Of a stretch of 37,023 nt of DNA, positions 33,687-37,023 are shown piece by piece. Origin of the DNA: Akkermansia muciniphila (GTDB lineage Bacteria; Verrucomicrobiota; Verrucomicrobiia; Limisphaerales; SIBE01); NCBI GenBank assembly GCA_945861765.1, contig CAMAWP010000026.1:1-37023 (forward strand), written 5' to 3'. The notes below the pieces were generated by a model. It did not search any database and was not told the DNA's origin. It saw nothing but the letters and a program-made list of their open reading frames with translations. Numbering within the stretch: position 1 is the first letter of the stretch; each line of letters starts with the position of its first letter. The position numbers and the translations under genes were made by a program.

Positions 33687-34978
33687 TCGGCAAAAAGGTC
33701 GCTGACATTCAACGGTTGACCGCTGACGCCATCGAGGATGGTAGCACCCAGGCCCACTGGTGGTGGCTCGGTCAGCTTTTGAAAGAAATTTGGGAATGTC
33801 TTCTTCACACAGTCTGGATTCTTGATTTTTATCCCCGAAACTTTCAATCCCAGAATCGCAAAACACATCGCCATCCGATGATCGTTGTAAGTTTCGATTT
33901 CCGCGCCGCGAAGTTCAGAGGGGAACACTTCCAGGCCCTCGCGCGACTCTGAAATCTCCGCGCCGCATCGATCTAATTCCGCAGCCAGCGCAGAGACGCG
34001 ATCACACTCCTGCAACCGCAAACGTCCCAAACCAGTGAATTGAATCGGGTGTGAATCAAATGGAGCGAGAACAATCGCCGTCATGATGCTGTCTCCGAGC
34101 TCATTGCGTCGAGATAGAGTATTGGGCATGGAACTCTTGAGGTAGGCTGGAAACTGGGAATCAATCTGCCATGCGGAACTGGGCCAATTGCGAACGGTCA
34201 ATGACGAAGCCCGGTCCTTGGTACCTCTGTTCAGCAGCCACGCGGCGGCCCAAAAATAACTGGCACTCGATGAATCGGGCTCGATTTGAAAGCTGCCGCC
34301 ATTCTCGGGGAACGCCCCAATCAAACGCTCCGTCATCTCGACGTAAGGCATCTCGGTGCCATTTTTTTCGCCGACCACTTCAATTTGCCAATGGCCCTTT
34401 CTGGCGCAGAGGAGCAGGGCCGAAGCAAACTGTGAACTTTCTTCGACGCCGACTCGGCACTCTGCCTGCCGGGGACCCGTTCCATGAATCACAGCGGGAA
34501 GTCTGTCGTTCGGGGAGTCGATCCGGTAACCCAACTGGCGCAAGGCCTGAAGCAACGAAGCCTGCGGCCGATCGTGCATTCGGGGAGTCCCGTGCAACCG
34601 ATAAACGCCGTCGCCGAGGCAGACCAAGGCCGCCAAAAACCGAGCCGCCGTGCCGGCGTTTCCGACAAAGAGATCGAGCGGTTGAACGATCGTTCCCGAA
34701 CGCGGCATCCGACCGCCCAAGCCAGTCACGGCGATTGTGCGATTACATGATTCCTCTGGGTCGAGCGACACCCTTGCCGCAAATCCTATCTTTTGCAGAC
34801 ACTCCACCATCACTTGCGTGTCCTCGCTCCAGAGCGCACCTCGCAGCGTCGTTTCGCCGTGCGCCAGAGCTGCTAAGATGAGAGCCCTGTTCGTGATGCT
34901 CTTGGAGCCGGGTACCACAATTTCGGCCTGGATCGGCGTAGTCAGCGGGACAATTTCAATAAGCTTCGGTAAAGACAT
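33683..34978 (-). CDS. aroA: 3-phosphoshikimate 1-carboxyvinyltransferase (EPSP synthase)
   Basis: 431 residues from the ATG at 34978, chosen because the family begins about 20 residues before VPGSKSITNRALILAAL and because a start further upstream would run into tyrA. Sixth step of the shikimate pathway: joins PEP to shikimate 3-phosphate. Substrate-site pieces: GSKSITNRA, LFVGNAGTAARFLAAL, HDRPQASLLQALRQLG, DSSSASYFWAAAW and LRLQECDRVSALAAEL, then YNDHRMAMCFAILGL. The active-site Lys, Asp and Glu motifs look intact. It follows tyrA by 40 bases and overlaps cmk by 4, so it is one transcript with them. Confidence 0.95.
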   Translation of the reverse strand: MSLPKLIEIVPLTTPIQAEIVVPGSKSITNRALILAALAHGETTLRGALWSEDTQVMVECLQKIGFAARVSLDPEESCNRTIAVTGLGGRMPRSGTIVQPLDLFVGNAGTAARFLAALVCLGDGVYRLHGTPRMHDRPQASLLQALRQLGYRIDSPNDRLPAVIHGTGPRQAECRVGVEESSQFASALLLCARKGHWQIEVVGEKNGTEMPYVEMTERLIGAFPENGGSFQIEPDSSSASYFWAAAWLLNRGTKDRASSLTVRNWPSSAWQIDSQFPAYLKSSMPNTLSRRNELGDSIMTAIVLAPFDSHPIQFTGLGRLRLQECDRVSALAAELDRCGAEISESREGLEVFPSELRGAEIETYNDHRMAMCFAILGLKVSGIKIKNPDCVKKTFPNFFQKLTEPPPVGLGATILDGVSGQPLNVSDLFAE

Positions 34979-35018
34979 TTGGTCGAGCGGTCTCTGGATG
35001 CAATCTATTGGCGCTGGT

Positions 35019-35903
35019 TTATTCAGCCGAGGGCGAAGAAGTTTTGCTGCACCATTCATCGCGCCGAAGTTTAGCCACTTCAAAGAATTCTTGAACCGCC
35101 TTGGTGTCCGCATTTTCCAAAGCCAGTTGGAATTCCTGTAAATCTTCGATGAAAACTCCCAATACCCGAGCCAGCTTTTTTCGGTTTGCAAGCGCGATGT
35201 CCCTCCACATCTCCGGAGAACCAGAAGCAATCCTCGTGCTGTCGCGAAAACCATTCCCACAAAGCAACGCTTGCTCTTTCGGGTATGCCGGACTCAGGAC
35301 ATAATTGGCCAACTCGGCAGCGACCACGTGGGGCAGATGGCTGGATCGGCTGATGAGCTCGTCATGCAATTCGGAGCTTAGCTTCAACGGACGTGCGCCG
35401 AGCGACCTCCAAAAGTCTTCCACCCGACGCACGGCCTTGGTCGGCGACCTGACTGTGGGAGTGATCGCGCAAATGGCATTGTGAAATAGATCGGCTCGGG
35501 CTGCGGAGACGCCCATTTTCTCCGCGCCGGCCATGGGGTGACTCCCGATAAAGTGTGCGCCTGCGCCTGCGATCAGGGCCTCCAGGTCATCGACCACGCT
35601 TGTTTTGACGCTACCGACATCCGTGACAATCCCCTCCTTTCTTAAGGCTGGGAGCATCTTCTCGGTCAGGTCGCGCATTTGAGCAATGGGCGTGCAAAGA
35701 ATCACCAAATCGGCTTGCTCCACAGCCGAGAGTAAATCGCAAGTGGCTCGGTCAACCACGCCGAATTGTTCGCACTCGGCGATGCTCGCCGGACGGCGCA
35801 CGAAGCCCTCCACCCTTTTTGCCAAGCCCCGTTGCTTGATCGCCAGGCCTAACGAGCCGCCGAGCAAGCCGACACCTATCAAGGTGATTTTCTGCCATTG
35901 CAT
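35019..35903 (-). CDS. tyrA: Prephenate dehydrogenase (or arogenate dehydrogenase)
   Basis: 294 residues from the ATG at 35903; the upstream frame lacks protein character, and the NAD site starts 9 residues in. The Rossmann motif is GVGLLGGSLGLAIKQ, then a helical dimerisation domain. The conserved His lies in FIGSHPMAGAEKMGVSAA, followed by NAICAITPT. Converts prephenate to 4-hydroxyphenylpyruvate on the tyrosine branch; arogenate as substrate cannot be excluded. No ACT or chorismate mutase domain. It is the first gene of the aroA-cmk-plsC group. Confidence 0.93.
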   Translation of the reverse strand: MQWQKITLIGVGLLGGSLGLAIKQRGLAKRVEGFVRRPASIAECEQFGVVDRATCDLLSAVEQADLVILCTPIAQMRDLTEKMLPALRKEGIVTDVGSVKTSVVDDLEALIAGAGAHFIGSHPMAGAEKMGVSAARADLFHNAICAITPTVRSPTKAVRRVEDFWRSLGARPLKLSSELHDELISRSSHLPHVVAAELANYVLSPAYPKEQALLCGNGFRDSTRIASGSPEMWRDIALANRKKLARVLGVFIEDLQEFQLALENADTKAVQEFFEVAKLRRDEWCSKTSSPSAE

Positions 35904-36397
35904 CGGAGAATTAAAGCCAGGGGAGAGGCAGGGAGCAAGGGCGCAGTTGAAATGGGTTTCAAAAAGCCTCGGGAACGGCGGGCTTGTGAAAACCAACGGA
36001 GGATCGGCTTTGGAGTCGCGCCTGAGGGGGAGTAGGCACTACTCGGGCTGTAAGTCCGCGAGACATTGGATTCCCAATCGATGCTACTTATCTCGATCTT
36101 CGCTCTGCCGACTTTACCGCTATCTGGATGAGTCGGGCCCGGTCACACGCAACAACGTCGGTGTTGATAGCCATCAACGTCAGCCGGGACCAACTCTTTG
36201 ATTTGAAGTGGTTCAATCTTCGTCTGAAAAACTGACGGGCTGCTGCAAAAATCCTGAGCCTCGGAGGGATTGGGGTAATCGTCGTCACAATACTCCGCAC
36301 GAACTCAACTCCGCCATGCAGGCAGATGCCTGTGATTGACTGAGCACATGGAACTGCGCTGCACCGGACGCGACGATAAAGAACCGCGCGGGACTGT
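35904..36397. other. Intergenic region, no gene recognised
   Basis: About 490 bases upstream of tyrA and downstream of rpsT. It should contain the promoter of the tyrA operon, but I see no convincing -35/-10 pair. Open frames in both directions lack family resemblance. A CCGCGCGG self-complement just after rpsT (about 36386-36393) is too short to call a terminator. Confidence 0.5.
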
Positions 36398-36661
36398 TTA
36401 CTTCAACGCATTAAGCTTCAACGTCAGTCGGGATTTCTTGCGGCCAGCAGTTGACTTATGAACCACGCCAGATTTGGCAGCTTTGTCAAATGCTGAAGTC
36501 ACGGTTCGCAGCGCGGACGCAGCTTCTTCTTTTTTTCCAGCACTGGCCAGAGAGAGGTAATTCTTTTCCAAGGTTTTCAACCTGGACTTGACGCTGTGAT
36601 TAGCGCTTTGCTTGCGAGCGCTGCTCCGCACGCGTCGTTCGGCAGACTTTGTGTTCGGCAT
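36398..36661 (-). CDS. rpsT: 30S ribosomal protein S20
   Basis: 87 residues from the ATG at 36661 (MPNTKSAERRVRSSARKQSA). Very basic, with the helix-hairpin pattern of S20: KSRLKTLEKNYLSLASAGKK, then AASALRTVTSAFDKAAKSGV and VHKSTAGRKKSRLTLKLNAL at the end, which is the conserved HKNxAxRKKSRL motif. An in-frame ATG 21 bases upstream would add VSSELI and is less like the family. S20 binds 16S rRNA early in small-subunit assembly. It stands alone, with a probable promoter just upstream. Confidence 0.95.
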   Translation of the reverse strand: MPNTKSAERRVRSSARKQSANHSVKSRLKTLEKNYLSLASAGKKEEAASALRTVTSAFDKAAKSGVVHKSTAGRKKSRLTLKLNALK

Positions 36662-36691
36662 AATTAATTCGCTTGAGACCAAGAATTAGTA

Positions 36692-36719
36692 ACGCTACCT
36701 AAACGGGATAGGTTGTCAA
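36692..36719 (-). promoter_or_regulatory. Probable sigma70-type promoter of rpsT
   Basis: On the minus strand a perfect TTGACA (36719-36714) is followed by a 16-base spacer and TAGCGT (36697-36692), a weak -10 with T, A and final T in place. The implied start is about 25 bases ahead of the ATG at 36661. The box positions are seen; activity is inferred. Confidence 0.4.
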
Positions 36720-37023
36720 CGGCTTGTTCAGCAACCATGGTTTGGCGCTGTATTTCTCGTTTCTTTTCGTGATTCTATTTTTGCTCTTCGTGTAATCGAG
36801 GGGCGAATGACTACTAGGCATTTTCACAGCGGACCTCAAACTAGCCGTCCAGAGGCGTTGACACAGGATAACAGGCCCATCGATGACAGCATCCAATGAA
36901 GGAACGTGGAGTTTGGATGTGACTTACCCAGCTCAAAATTGCAAAATGCCTCTATGAGCGGTCACTTGCCTCGGCAAACATCAAGAATACGAAATACAGT
37001 TATCCGCCTTGTGGCGGCGGCAT
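36720..37023. other. Intergenic end of window
   Basis: About 300 bases upstream of the rpsT promoter with no recognisable gene. It contains a small stem CCGCC-ttgt-GGCGG at 37004-37017, close to the window end, which could be part of a terminator or repeat that continues outside. Confidence 0.45.

Overview
The window looks like a chromosomal segment of a Verrucomicrobiota bacterium. This is inferred from gene content and not from a marker search. The pointers are a DUF4912 protein with a lysine/alanine/proline-rich tail, secreted multidomain proteins with Ig-like modules and a shared beta-rich C-terminal module ending in FYR, a tyrA-aroA-cmk-plsC gene order, few Shine-Dalgarno sites, and many short GGG/CCC palindromes in the intergenic DNA.

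Layout. 1-121: the 5' end of a REP-associated (Y1/IS200-like) transposase, cut by the window edge. 367-3816: a secreted serine hydrolase (beta-lactamase fold) fused to two Ig-like domains and a region with a papain-like Cys/His/Asp pattern. 3817-4511: a non-coding stretch with a perfect 31-bp inverted repeat. 4512-16085: eight genes on the minus strand, read from 16085 downward: an ABC-2-type membrane protein with an EF-hand-like loop, a polytopic HflK-like SPFH protein, an HflC-like protein, a second HflK-like protein with a His/Asp-rich N-terminus, a P1B metal ATPase with a His/Asp-rich N-terminus, an ABC ATPase, an ABC-2 permease, and a membrane-anchored helical protein. This is the strongest candidate for an undescribed system: metal pumping and ABC export tied to a three-subunit SPFH membrane scaffold.

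16086-16984 is non-coding and carries seven short palindromes. 16985-19084 encodes a secreted CAP-domain protein. 19133-20160 holds a small protein with two tandem helix-turn-helix repeats, an IS110 transposase remnant and a cupin. The cupin closes a minus-strand group with an MsbA-like ABC exporter and a DJ-1/PfpI protein (to 22548). 22549-23145 is repeat-rich. The plus strand then carries a DUF4912 protein, a left-handed beta-helix acyltransferase-like protein and a DinG/XPD-type helicase (to 27581). A 23-bp inverted repeat separates these from a secreted acetyl-xylan-esterase-like hydrolase on the minus strand.

29272-32239: a ROK-family sugar kinase, a hicBA toxin-antitoxin pair with overlapping genes (hicA is only 61 codons with a GTG start), and pyrD. 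32270-35903: a minus-strand housekeeping group tyrA, aroA, cmk, plsC (aromatic amino acid synthesis, pyrimidine nucleotide phosphorylation, phospholipid synthesis). 36398-36661: rpsT with a plausible sigma70-type promoter. No rRNA, tRNA or CRISPR array was found.
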